Shown piece after piece: positions 1 to 11,386 of a stretch of DNA of 64,000 nucleotides (the first letter of the stretch is position 1; every line of letters begins with the position of its first letter). This DNA is from Casuarina equisetifolia (Eukaryota > Streptophyta > Magnoliopsida > Fagales > Casuarinaceae): NCBI GenBank assembly GCA_028551475.1, contig CM052359.1, positions 23,127,583-23,191,582 on the forward strand, written 5' to 3'. The notes under the pieces were generated by a model. It searched no databases. It saw nothing but the letters and a program-made list of their open reading frames with translations, and was not told the origin of the DNA. A program made the translations under genes and the position numbers.

Positions 1-1215
1 AGGGTTTTTCCAGGGTATGATGACTCGGGACCAGTGGACCCGGGTTCCGGTCCTGAGTCAAGTCCGGAACGGCCTTTGAGCCCAGGTGCGTCTACAATGG
101 GCCCAAATAATTAGCTGTGAATCCAACAAGTTAGAAAACCCAATTGGCTAGCATTTGTGAATAAATAATAGCCTAAACTTGATCATAAAATTTTTTAAAT
201 GAATATGATTATGATTTTCTCAATTATAAGTTTATTGAATATGTTCAAATAATAATGACTCTACTAAGTGGTAGAGTCATTAACTTTTAATCCTCTTATC
301 CTTTTACTTTTATTAAAAAAAAAAAAAAAAAGCATACTCATTTCCAATGCTTTAAGGTCTAAAAACTTGTAATTGACATTTAAAAAAAAAGTGTCAATGG
401 AATGAAATTATGGTATCCCATTAACTTAAGGATGTACAAATTGTAAACGGCAGCTGAATGCAGCCGTTGCCTATTTTTTCAGACCCACCTAACCTAGCCA
501 ACTTGCCGTGCTAACATTCAATGCAAGCTCAACAAAATATAAACAAAGGACGAAAAGGCGGAGGAATTGAGGTGGTTGAATTGGATGGGTCAACAAACCA
601 TCTCTTTCTCTTAAATCGCATCCACTCACCAACCCCTTCACCTCAAGATCCACCTTTTGGAATTCTAACTTGCTTTCTGTACCTTTCTGTGCGTACGACC
701 CTTCTTTGTAATCTTACTGTCTCTGAAACTTTGCCAAACACATGGACTGAAAAAAGTGATTGTCTAAATACAAGTAATTAGAATAGTGCTAATTTGGGAT
801 ATGTAAATAAGATTCTAACATCATACCCTTTTATGATAAATTTAAACAAGGACTTAAAATCTGAATTTTGATACTAAGTTAAGAAAAATTGAAATATATA
901 TACTGTTTTTTCATCAATGATGTATAAAGGGGAAAAGTATATTCTGAGGCACTTAGATGAAGAGAACGGGACAGGGTAAATAAAAAATTCAACAAACTAT
1001 AGTACCAAAAATAGTCGCAGGTGGTTGGAAGGAAGGCGTCTGACCCACACCGGTCACCAACCCACTAAAATTGGCTAGGCCTCAACAACCACCTCCTGTC
1101 TTTTCTTTTGAAATCCACGCAAAGCTCTTGGACATTGCATAGCCTCTGTGTAGGTTTCAGTCTCTGGTGAGAGGAGAGGAAAGGAGAGGAGAGGGCCTGC
1201 ACAACTTGTTCTTTA
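1..1215. other. Spacer and 5' flank of the cytochrome b5 gene
   Basis: No coding region is recognisable here. The first 60 bases are GC-rich and contain a nested inverted repeat (22-59). An A-tract lies near 315-331. The last about 50 bases before the cytochrome b5 start are a GA-rich tract (1168-1195), which looks like a purine-rich 5' leader. The open frame at 521-781 has no recognisable product. Confidence 0.6.
22..59. repeat. Short nested inverted repeat (hairpin)
   Basis: GACTCGGGACC at 22-32 is matched by GGTCCTGAGTC at 49-59 as an 11-bp stem with one mismatch. The loop itself contains the near-palindrome GGACCCGGGTTCC. The GC content is far above that of the surrounding DNA. It could be the edge of a repeat that continues to the left of the window. 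Confidence 0.6.
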
Positions 1216-3402
1216 ATGGGTGGTGAGCGCAAGGTCCTCACTCTAGCTGAGGTTGCTCAGCATAACAGCGCCACTGACTGCTGGCTTGTCATCGAGGGGA
1301 AGGTATGTTCTGTCTTTCTACGTGAATGAACCTGGATGTATATTTTTCTGTGATCTTTCTGAGAAATGGGGATGTAACGGTGTTAGTATTGTTGTTATTG
1401 TTCAATGGCCAAGATGTACTAGGAGTTGGATCTGTGTTACATCTGGATTTTGAAGCAATGGTTTTGTCTTGGATGCAAAGTTCCTTTCTTCTTCGTTTGT
1501 TGATTTGCAGCTCAGCTTCTTTTCTCGTTTGAATGATAGATCCTATTTGTAGGATCTGACTATATGACAGTCGAGAGATAAGAATCTGAGCACCTTGATG
1601 TTTGTTGTGCATATGACTCGAATCTAACGTGCAAGATCAAAAGGATAGAATAGTAAGACAATTATTTTTATTTCGTCGTGGTGGGGATTGGTTTTTAATT
1701 GATTGGTTGAAGTGTGATATGCATGTCCCTAATTTGAGTATTGAAGGTTAGTTTGACATCATTAGTTTCAAGTCGTTAGATCATGAACATATTCACTGTT
1801 GGATTGGAAGGAAACAGGATGGTGAGGATAATCCTCCATTTCCAATAACACTATCCATGATCACCTCGGATAGGTTTAATGGCTAGATGATTAATTGATG
1901 TCTGTTCTTTGATTACTGATATGCCAAATCTGAAATCATTTGTTCTTTTCTTGTATGTTTATTGGTCTTTATATAAATTGATTTAGCCACCATAAGCCAT
2001 GGGGGCATCGTGTCTCTCTGACTAGTATCTTCTAGATTCCTACAGAAACTCCACGCTATAGTTCGTAGTATCTTAACTAGATTTCTGGATTAAACGGTTC
2101 AGATGTTGTAATTTCAAAAACTGTGATCTTTGAGAATCCTTAATTCTTTTTTCGTAATTCCTTGCTTCATTTTATTGTATACTGAGGTGACAATCTTAAT
2201 CATTCAATTTAAATAGTTTACATTTTAAGAACCCACTGTGGAGTTACCCTATGGAATCTAGAGAATTCAGATTTGTTTCTGGGTAGTGCTTTTTTTTTTT
2301 TTTTCTGTTTAGTTATTCTTAGCTTGCTGTCACGTATCAGGCATTATGACTGTTCTTTATTCTTAAGTGAAGAATACAGCCATTACGATCATCGACTCCG
2401 TTGTCCTTGCATTTTAGTGTAATCGAGTTTCACGGATAAGACAGTTTGATTATCTTGTATACCATTGGCCAACTTTAGAAGGACGATATCAACTTTGGGT
2501 TTGTAGTTAATTTCAGAAAGCATGGGAGAAATCTACTTGACAACTGGGGAAAATTACTTTGATAAGAAGGTAGTGTATTTTGTGACAATTTGATGGAATT
2601 TCCTAGACTCAGAAATATCGTCCTCTTAATAGAAAAATGCTGAAAATGGAATTCAAATTATTTAGCCTGCGGAGTTCATTCTGCATTTGGACTTGTAAAA
2701 CCTCTAGTTGGGGTGTCCACCTCCTTTCCCCAGTTTTAATACTAATTTATCAACCGATGCTAGAAGGTCCATATGGCTAGAATCTAAGCCTTTGAGCGAA
2801 TGTGGGAAGCCTTACTAACCTGGAGCTTCGAGGATTAGTTAACAGTTTTGTGTAGGTGGATAAATTTGAGTGTTGGCGATCTTCTTTATGCTTGGCTTTC
2901 TTTTGATTGGCATGTGAAGTTGTGGTGTACAAGTTGCAATATGATGTATCCTAATGTGTTGAAGCCTTGAACAGGTATATAATGTGACAAAATTCTTGGA
3001 AGACCATCCTGGTGGGGATGACGTCTTGTTGTCCGCGACAGGTACTAAAAAAGTTGCAGTATTTTTGACACCCATTTAGTTATGCATTTGTAATCATCTG
3101 CTGGTAGTGTGATAAAATTCTTGGAGGACCAATATAAACTGTGGCCTGCAGGAAAGGATGCAACTGATGATTTCGAGGATGTTGGTCACAGTAGCACTGC
3201 AAGAGCCATGATGGACGAATTCTATGTAGGAGATATTGATTCATCAACCATCCCTTCCAAGGTCAAGTACACTCCTCCAAAACAGCCTCACTACAATCAG
3301 GATAAGACCCCAGAATTTGTTATCAAGCTCCTCCAGTTTCTAGTTCCTCTTTTGATCTTGGCTGTGGCTGTTGGCATTCGCTTCTACTCCAAATCTGCAT
3401 AA
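1216..3402 (+). CDS. CYB5: Cytochrome b5, ER tail-anchored, three exons
   Basis: Exons are 1216-1302, 2975-3041 and 3152-3402, giving 134 residues, the usual length of plant microsomal cytochrome b5. Exon 1 starts MGGERKVLTLAEVAQHN, exon 2 carries the first haem-ligand motif HPGGDD, and exon 3 carries the second haem histidine in VGHSSTARAMM. Residues near 105-130 form one hydrophobic C-terminal segment (LLQFLVPLLILAVAVGI) ending RFYSKSA, the layout of a tail-anchored protein on the cytosolic face of the ER. Splice phases agree: exon 1 ends in phase 0, and exon 2 ends with one base that completes GGA (Gly) at exon 3. The protein passes electrons from NAD(P)H reductases to desaturases, hydroxylases and P450s. 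Intron 2 holds a short echo of exon 2 (3106-3131). The gene appears intact. Confidence 0.95.
3106..3131 (+). repeat. Partial copy of cytochrome b5 exon 2 inside intron 2
   Basis: TGTGATAAAATTCTTGGAGGACCA at 3108-3131 matches the exon 2 stretch at 2983-3006 at 22 of 24 positions, in the same orientation and 125 bases downstream. It encodes the same K-F-L-E-D peptide and lies just before the exon 3 acceptor. It looks like the remnant of a tandem duplication of exon 2. It has no flanking splice sites of its own and runs into a stop. Confidence 0.7.
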
Positions 3403-6160
3403 TTATTGAAACGACAAGAGGAAACGGAAAGACCCCTGCAATAAGCTCATGTATTGTGGATGATTCCCTGTTATTTGTTGTGTCTGGAACTGTTGAAATC
3501 AAGGGATTGTAGAGGATATTTGACTGCTTTCTGGGAATGATTATCTCCTTGTTTTCTAGTTTTCCTCCTTGCCGGTGTAACTTTCCTCTCAAATCCGGCG
3601 TTTTCTTTTGTTCCTAATATGCTATTCCTAAAAGTACTTTATACCTAAATCTTTGACTTGATCCATGACAAAGGTCATGAACCTATGCTTTAGTCAATCA
3701 GCTGAAGGAGCACTCATTTTTCAATGTTTTCTTAAAGCTTTGATGCTAGATTATGTTTCCGAAAAAGCTTTCAGCTACATTTACTATTCGAGTTGTCTGA
3801 TGGCAGCTTGTAATGAGTTTGTTTGCACTTACCAAAATGAAGAAGGAAAAGAAAAATGAACATTACTGTAAGGTTGCTGGCAATAAACTTCAAGTTTAAG
3901 AATATGAAGCTCCTGCTTTGTTGACTCGGGCCCCATTTAGTGAGCTATCATGGTGAACAAAGAAGAGAGCTGTTGCAGAGGAAGTTTTGTAGCGGTTCCC
4001 AAGTATGTAAAAGCCAACACAGATTTTAAATTATTGTCTTCACGAAAGAATGGACGGTTTTTTCCAAACAACATAAACTTTTTTTGATATTCCTTTATGA
4101 TTGTTCGGTGCTTGTTTACGATGTGATCTGTAGAAATCCAACACATTTATGTGAAGAAAATTATGAATATCGGAGTTACTCTACTCAATGATTTTGCTTA
4201 TAGCGACTGCTTTTGCATTCCACAGCATATCTAGTTTACGTTGGCTCCAAGAGAAACTTGCTGAACTTTATTACATTAAAAAATTGTACATCTTTTGAAG
4301 TTTTAAAGGTCCAATGTCCATTAGATTGTAGAACAAGAGATTTTGGAGGCTATGGAAGAGACCAACTCTTCTTATTACAGACTGAGAACGGCCGAAATTA
4401 TTGACAGACGAGAAGAAATAGTTGAAAAGAAAATATTGAGAAATAAGGGTTTCTGAATTTATTAATCACTGACCTGATAAGGTTCACTCTTAGTTAAATA
4501 TTTTCATTAACAGATGAAGCCATTTCTAAATGAGAGAGATATTTCCATTAAAATATTCATAACAGATAAGGCCATTTCTATAATTTTTCGTTACAAAACT
4601 GATTATGTGAAACAATCCAAGGGGTCTCTAGTGAATGACAGAGATATTTTGCCTAAATTATTAGGATTCTTTTCATGGCATCCGTATTGGAGAAAAGATA
4701 CAATCTTATCACAAAGTCCCAAGAACAAAGGTCGTTGTATTCTAGACTACATATTCTGGTAACTTATATTGGTGAAAACCTGTGTTTGGCTTCTTCTCCT
4801 GTTCGTGGCTGTATTTGTAGGAATGTGTATGCAAACGAGTCGCTTCACCGTGGCTTTTACCCGACCTTTCGTCCCATTTTTTAACAGTAAAAACTCTCTC
4901 TAAACCTTCTTTCACTTGGGTTATGACCGATGCTACTATTTTAATCATCATCTATGTAGATCTTCTTGCTGCAGTCAATAGCTTCCCTTCAATATTTCGA
5001 TTTAGAAGATGAAGCTAACCAAAACTTTCATCAAACAATCCGAAACAGAGAAGGAATTTGGACAACTTGGAGTGGAGCGCAAGAAACCCAGTAACTGGTA
5101 AAAGTGGCCTTTGTGCAGGCTTCCCTAACGAGTATTGGATAGTCTAATAAGCTGACTTAATCCTCATTTTGTTTTGCAAATTATCTCCAAAACGTTTTGC
5201 ATATGATAAAAACTTTGTCATTCTTCCTGTCAAAGAATGTTAAAGGTGCTCACTTCTTCTCTTAAAACCACTCATTAAGAGATGAAAAACTCTTATATGT
5301 TTAGAAAATCATAGACTAAGATATTAATGAAATAAAATACATATCCATACTATTTTTAACATGTTCCGTGTTTGGGAAAATTCATCTATGAAAACTTAGT
5401 TCACAAGTGATAGGATGTTGCACTTGAACCTTGAATCGAATTTTACGTTAAAGAAATTCATTTCTTCCCTTAAAATTGATTAACAAGAAAATAAAAAATC
5501 TCACTTATGAGAGGAATTTCAAATCAAGATATTAGGAATATCGTATGTTCATCCACACTACTTTCAACAAAAGGAGTAATTATCAAGAAATCCACAATCC
5601 TTGTCTTGACATGTTTTGTAACTTCTAAGAAATTTCATTTGAAGGTGAGCCCCGGCGCACTTGTTACAACCGCTTCTCAACTTTTTACCGTACAATTATC
5701 TCTTGGTAAATATCCCTTTGATGTTGAGGAATGAACATTTTGGTGTTTGGGATGTGCTCCGAGATTATCATGATTTGATGTTTAAAGGTGGAAAACGATC
5801 TCTTTATTGGCATGGAATTAAGAATAGCATAGAAGGAGAGGCTCGCTTCATCCTTGCCACCTAGCTCAACATTTTTCTGATCATTCGCAGAAAGAGAAAG
5901 ACATAGAAAGACAACGACAGCTTGCGCCTAAATGAATGGATCAAATTACAGTATTCGGTTGTAAGACAACAAGAAACTAGCAAAACAAAAGGGTCTTATT
6001 CACTTAAAGAAAAAGAAAAGCAATCTTCTAAGAACATGCAGATGTTTCTGCATGACTGAGCTAAGTTGGAAGGACCCTTTGGAATGAACATTCGTGTTTT
6101 CCAAAGATCCTTCCATAAGATCAACCGCCAATTTTTTGTCTTTGAGTGAAAGAACAGCCT
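3403..6160. other. Cytochrome b5 3' flank and spacer
   Basis: The first 200 or so bases are probably the 3' UTR of the cytochrome b5 gene. The rest is AT-rich spacer. Short open frames (for example 3665-3859, 4514-4762, 5507-5734) show no recognisable domain, no convincing splice context and no continuation. I see no gene here. Confidence 0.55.
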
Positions 6161-6170
6161 CTATATAAAG
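6161..6170 (+). promoter_or_regulatory. Probable TATA box of the PADRE gene
   Basis: CTATATAAAG is a near-ideal plant TATA box. It sits about 120 bases before the ATG at 6289, which would place transcription start near 6195, just at the duplicated leader. Confidence 0.55.
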
Positions 6171-6188
6171 GGAAAATGAGGTGCCTAG

Positions 6189-6282
6189 AGTCCCCCTTCC
6201 ATGAATTTCCTATTGAACCTGCTAAGGGAGTATCTGAAAGTCCCCCGTCCTTGAATTTTCTATTGAATCTGCTAAGGAAGCT
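6189..6282 (+). repeat. Tandem duplication in the PADRE gene leader
   Basis: Two copies of a roughly 45-base sequence lie 50 bases apart. Both read AGTCCCCC, then TTGAA-type text and CTATTGAA(C/T)CTGCTAAG. Copy 1 starts near 6189 and copy 2 near 6239, with only a handful of differences. The copies lie between the TATA box and the start codon, so the 5' untranslated leader was lengthened by a local duplication. Confidence 0.7.
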
Positions 6283-6288
6283 ACAACA

Positions 6289-6928
6289 ATGGGAGCTACA
6301 AGAAGGGAAAATGATGTGCTGAAGCTGGTGCATCCTGGTAGGTTTATGAAGTTCCACAGGGAACCCATAACGGCGGCAGAAGTCATGCGGAGGAACCCGA
6401 GGCACTCTATTACTCCGGCCTGATGTGTTTGAGTATCCAAGGATTGTGGTGAGACCTGAGGGTGTTTTGGTTCCTGGTAAGGTGTTTTTCATTGTTCCTA
6501 ATAGCAAAATCTATCAGCTGCTGAAAGCGAAAAGGCAGTGCAGGGAACCTTCTTCTCCACGGCAAATGCAGTCTCCGGAAGATCACGTCCACCGGCAACA
6601 TCGTGTACAAACTTCAGGGACTGCATATGCCAGGAGAACACCCATGCGCCAAAGCCACAACCAGCAACATCATATGCAAACTTCAGCTCCATATGCCGGG
6701 AGCACACCGATGCATCACAGACACAACCAGACCCCTAGGCATCACTCCAAGAACTTGTACTTCGATGATCTAAACTCCAGGGAACAAGACCGTGACGAGA
6801 GACACAAAAAGTACTCCCGATTACAATCTTGTTCTCAGGAGAGAAGTCGACAAGAGATTAATGTTCCTGTGCTTATCAAAAGAGTTGTCGCACCAGTACC
6901 AGAACCCCAAAAAGAGAACATGCTCTAG
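6289..6928 (+). pseudogene. PADRE/DUF4228 protein gene with a one-base frame disruption
   Basis: From ATG 6289 the frame reads MGATRRENDVLKLVHPG, then TAAEVMRRNPRHSIT, the typical N-terminal half of the plant PADRE (DUF4228) domain. This frame stops at 6421. The rest of the domain, RPDVFEYPRIVVRPEG, VPGKVFFIVP and IYQLLK, continues in the next frame from 6416 to the stop at 6928. One extra C at about 6415 separates the halves, and no GT-AG intron would explain it, since the family is continuous across this point. Read past that base the product would be about 212 residues, a normal family length. The C-terminal half is a His/Gln/Arg-rich low-complexity tail with an internal repeat (QTS..YA..TPM). 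PADRE genes respond to pathogens and stress; their biochemistry is unknown. With TATA box and leader in place, the shift could be a recent allele or an assembly error. Confidence 0.75.
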
Positions 6929-7685
6929 AGGTTGGATGTAGTAGTAGCAGACAGTTCCCACGTTGAAATCCTGTCTAAGAAAACCAAATAGTTACCGGAA
7001 GTCTCTTAATTTAAGGGTAACTTTTGAATTGCCAATCCATGACGAGAAACCAGAAAGAAGAGTCTCAGAATCTCCAACAGAATTTGCAGAGTTCTACGAT
7101 TGGTGAAGCTCCTTGGATTATTAGAGCCTTTTTTCTGTGGCTTGTTTTCCGTAGGATTCTGTGACAACCCAATTGAGATGTCTGTACTGCAGTTTGCTTA
7201 TTCTACCTATTCGGCGAGTAGTGATCATGTCAACTGGCATAGTTGCAATGCCATCGAGTTCTATCCCGTGTAATACCCCTACCATATGCCTTTGTTTTTT
7301 GAGGTCAAGAAAGAAATATATAAAAGGGTTATGCAAAACCCGAGGCATATGTATGGAATGGTGCCAAGGAATTTACCATTTAGTAATCAAGGTACTTTTA
7401 ACAAAAGTAACTGGAACTGAACATCTATCCATGTCCAAATCAAAATTATTTTGGATACGTATAATCATCGAAGTATTAACCACCAAAAACGTCACTTGCA
7501 ATCAAGAAGAGCCCTATCTTGTTAACTCAAAGCACCAGAAATCATTTACAAGATAGCCAAAAGGGAAAAAGAAACATTATAAAGTAAAAGGGCCACCACA
7601 AACATGAAGTGCAGATACTCAGCAGATACAGGGCCAAAAAAGAACCAAAAGAAGAAAAAAGAAAAATCTGAGGGATGTTAAGTAC
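6929..7685. other. Spacer between convergent genes
   Basis: This holds the 3' flank of the PADRE gene and the 3' UTR of the minus-strand NPH3 gene, which ends at 7686. The open frame 7161-7556 has no recognisable domain. Nothing else is seen. Confidence 0.5.
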
Positions 7686-10600
7686 CTATTCTGTGCTTGC
7701 ACATGTTCTCTCAATAACCTTAGAGTCTGTTCTATTCGAATACTTTGAGGGAGAACTTGATCCCCTTGAAGAACTATGCCCAAAGAAGCTCAGTTTCCCA
7801 ATTTTCTTTGAGAAAGAACTCATGAACTTACGAGAATTGGACTTCTCCATATCCCTCTTCATACAAACATGTTCTTTCTCAAGATCATTTAGTCTCATCC
7901 GCAACCGTGCTAGCTCAAGTTTTAGCTCACGATTTTCTCGTCTCAATGATGCATAGTTGTCTCGTGGAGACATTGCTGCACTTAGGGCACCACTGCTGAT
8001 CCGCCATGACTGATGCACTGGCTTGTGGTCATCATCTCCATAAGAACAGTTCAAGGAATTTCGGAGCCTTATTTGCTCAAAGTAGAGCACCTGTACTATA
8101 GATTGGAGAGGGAGGCGTTCATTTTGTGCAGCATGCGCACCAGCATCTGGAGAGAGCTTTTGAAAATCAATCAGTTTGCAAAGCTTCTTCCTGTCAAACT
8201 CTGACAAACCTTGATGTGCCTGAACATGCATTCGCCCAAAATCAGATATAAACAGATTCTAAAAACCAATCACTAGGTCGTTGAAGCTTGTTTAATCCAG
8301 GTCAATCTCAGTGATGACTACAAAATAAGAAAAGCATCGCAGAATCTATTTCACAAGAAGGTTGTTGATTGCATAAAATAAGCTTTTTATTTTTATTTGT
8401 TCTTTTTCTTGAAATTGATCGTGACCATATCTTGGATTATGATGAGGGGAGTGGTTTAGCAAAGGGCTTCCTGTTGACAATCAAGATCAACTGTTGAAAA
8501 ACATTTTTCCCAGGCAAAATTGCAAGTAAAGAAGGACATTCTTACTTTCAGGTAAATATCAATGGCACGATACAAGCCATCATGAACTGTACGTGCATGT
8601 GCTGGTAGAGCCTCTGCGATGACCATGAACTTAGAAAGCTTGAGATTTGCATCAGGAGCAATTTCAGCGAGGTAATTATCCACTAATTTCGAAACTTTGA
8701 ACAAGGCAGATTGGGAAGGTGAAGGAGGACTATCAGATTCAAAAACAGAGGCATCTTCCATGTCATCTTCACTATCGTCTTGCTGTGAGAAATTTACCAA
8801 AATTCTATGAACTGTATCAACATCAAATAAGGTATCACCTGCATTCCTAAAAGAAGGTATCAGAAGATCATCAAGAGTAGCAATATCCAACTGGGATCCA
8901 ATCCTCCTCTCTAAATCAAGCCTACAAGCAACTGTACAATCAAGCATAACTGCACTTCGCAAAAGCCCAAAAAGGAATGTAATTGGAACAGCAAGTTTCT
9001 CCACAGGTAAGAGGCTAACAATTGTCTCAACTACAAGCTTTTCATGCCCATTCGAAGCTTTCAGCAAATCAGCTTTTGCCTGGGTAGATGGATTCCATAA
9101 GCTGGATTTCTTTGTCAACTCTTTCTGGGCATAACCAACAAGGGATGCACCAATACTCTCAGGACGGACACCGCGGCACTTCATTGCTGTCATGACTCTT
9201 TGATACAAGTCAATCCGCAGAACAGAGAGATCTTCTATCCACCAGTCCCCATCACACTTGGCCTGCCTGTTCATGTGAAGTCTTCCTGAGCTGCTGTACT
9301 CTAAGCGCGAGAAGCTTGAAGCAATTTGCTCAGCACAAGCCTTTGACGCTATTGCATCTATGCAGCGGCAAACTATTTTCAGCTCGTCTGCAAGTGGGAG
9401 TAGGTTCTCACATTGTTGCAAAACCTCAACACACATTTCAAGGTTCTTGCAAACAATAAACTCAAGATATTCTTCAGCACGGGAACTAAGATTATCTTTT
9501 GAAAACTCTTCAGTCATTTCAAGGAAATCTGAAACACAACAGAGCTGGGCAACATTCATGGATGTAATTTCGAAGTTGATTCCATAACAGAACTTTGCTG
9601 CCAACTCAAAGGCCTCAGCAGCTCCTGGTAAATTAAGAAGCTCAACCCTTGAGATATCAGAATCCCTATGTTCTGCAACTAATTTTCGGATTCGCCCACT
9701 TCGAGAGACAAGAGGAAACTGCATTTCAGAATCAAGAAAATCAGAACCAGGACAAGTATGAAAAAACAATATTACCACTATGCATAAAACAACTTCTTTT
9801 AATTAAATCTATGATTATTCAATCCTTTCTTCCTTTTCAAATTTCTTCTTTTGGTGGAGGTTTGTGGGGAGACTGCTGAAAAGACAAGGTCACAGGCACC
9901 AGACTCTTTATTTTTAGTGTTGTACTTTCTGCAACTAGGTTATTGTCTACGGTACAGTAATTAATCTTGGCCCTTCTACTTAACTAGGAGAAAGATAGAC
10001 AAGTAGGTACACGATGATATAAAATGGTGGTTCACTTGTGGATATTCTTCAGTTTTGTTTAATTTACTCAGTTACAGAATAGGGCAGGTAAGTAAAAGCA
10101 TCAAATATCCAAGAGCTTGAGCCTCAAGAAAGCATGATTGCAGCAATCTGTAAGTGCTAGTAACAACAAATAACTCTATATAAATAAATTTTTTAATGAC
10201 GTTTAAATCATGATGAAGAAAAACAGAAAATAATATATAATATAATATTCAAAATTCTGGCAATATATATCACCATTTATTAAAAAAGGTTCATGCTTAC
10301 CTAAATTCTATGTCTACGTTTTCAGTGTTGAGAACCAAAAAAAAAAAACCCCACCAAACAACTCTCACCCCGCAGCATACATTTTCTCCCTTTCCAATTT
10401 GACTGTTCTACTTTCCCATTTGAGCCACAATTCCAGAAATCTGAATTCCAAATAGTTTCCCTTAAGTTTTCTGGAAGAGAAACTTGACTTTAAGACCAAT
10501 TGCAGCGCATAAAGAACCTTACACTTGCCTAAAGCCCAAGGGCAGACATCAGCTAATATTCACTGGCAAATCTCTCCTGCATGAGATATTCAAAAGCATA

Positions 10601-11386
10601 CCCAAGGGAGACAGAGGAAACTAGAGTTTCACACCTGAAACATTGCATGCAATTATTGCCATTTATATCTCATTCTTTATGTTTACAGAAGATAATGCTT
10701 CAGAAGTGAATACCAAAATAAAAATCCATTCAAACAGCAGCACCAAAAACTAAATAAATTCCATTTATAGCCCATCACAAGAAACATGCTTTCAGTAAAA
10801 ACAACGAAACAAATTCTTAATGAAATAACCGGATAGTTACCTTATGTAAGTGAAACGTCCCTCCATTCACTTCAATGGTAATATCACTTGGAACATCTCG
10901 AAAGATCCTACACAAGGTTATCAGCCAATTATTGACACGAGAATGCTTGCATCCACAGTAGATATGAACATGTGAGTTTCAATTTTAAGTTGACAGTTTA
11001 TGGATCCTGCTCCGACACTAGCCAATAACCAAACTTGAAGAGAATCGTACCAGATGGATACAGGAATACCATTAAACAAACTTCTCAATGCATTATTCAA
11101 GCAATTCTTTGACTAACAACACATGCATCACCTCGGCAACGATAAAATAAAAAACTAGCAAGCCGCTAACACGAACAACCAAGATATCAAACAATTAAGC
11201 AAAGAAACATATGCCTAAAACAAACAAAAGCAAAAAGATGAAAGTAGGATGAAAATTTAAGTGAATTACGACAGTCAAACTCAGAAAGAAAGAAATGCTT
11301 AAAACAAACCATTCTTCATTGCATCGCTGACGCGCGCACTTGGCCAAGGACAGCTGCTGCTGCTGCTGCTTCTCGACCCGGTCCAT
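7686..11386 (-). CDS. BTB/POZ and NPH3 domain protein (At5g48800-like), four exons
   Basis: Minus-strand exons are 11310-11386, 10841-10907, 8546-9718 and 7686-8219, encoding about 616 residues, close to the Arabidopsis relative. Exon 1 starts MDRVEK, a Gln run, then LSLAKCARQRCNEE. Exon 2 (IFRDVPSDITIEVNGG..FHLHK) and the start of exon 3 (FPLVSRSGRIRKL) form the BTB fold, residues about 27-130. The NPH3 domain fills most of exon 3 (DWWIEDLSVLRIDLYQRVM, MKCRGVRPESIGASLVGYA) and continues into exon 4 (LCKLIDFQKLSPDAGAHAA, QNERLPL). Residues about 528-566 form a coiled coil (RRENRELKLELARLRMRL). The tail is Ser-rich. Family members act as substrate adaptors of CUL3 ubiquitin ligases or as phototropism/polarity scaffolds at the plasma membrane. 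All splice phases close. An exon-4 frame that continues upstream past 8219 is intronic. Confidence 0.93.

Noticed and set aside
6121-6707. Minus-strand frames of 66-128 codons overlapping the PADRE gene
   Set aside because: They are antisense to a recognisable plus-strand domain and have no similarity of their own that I can see.
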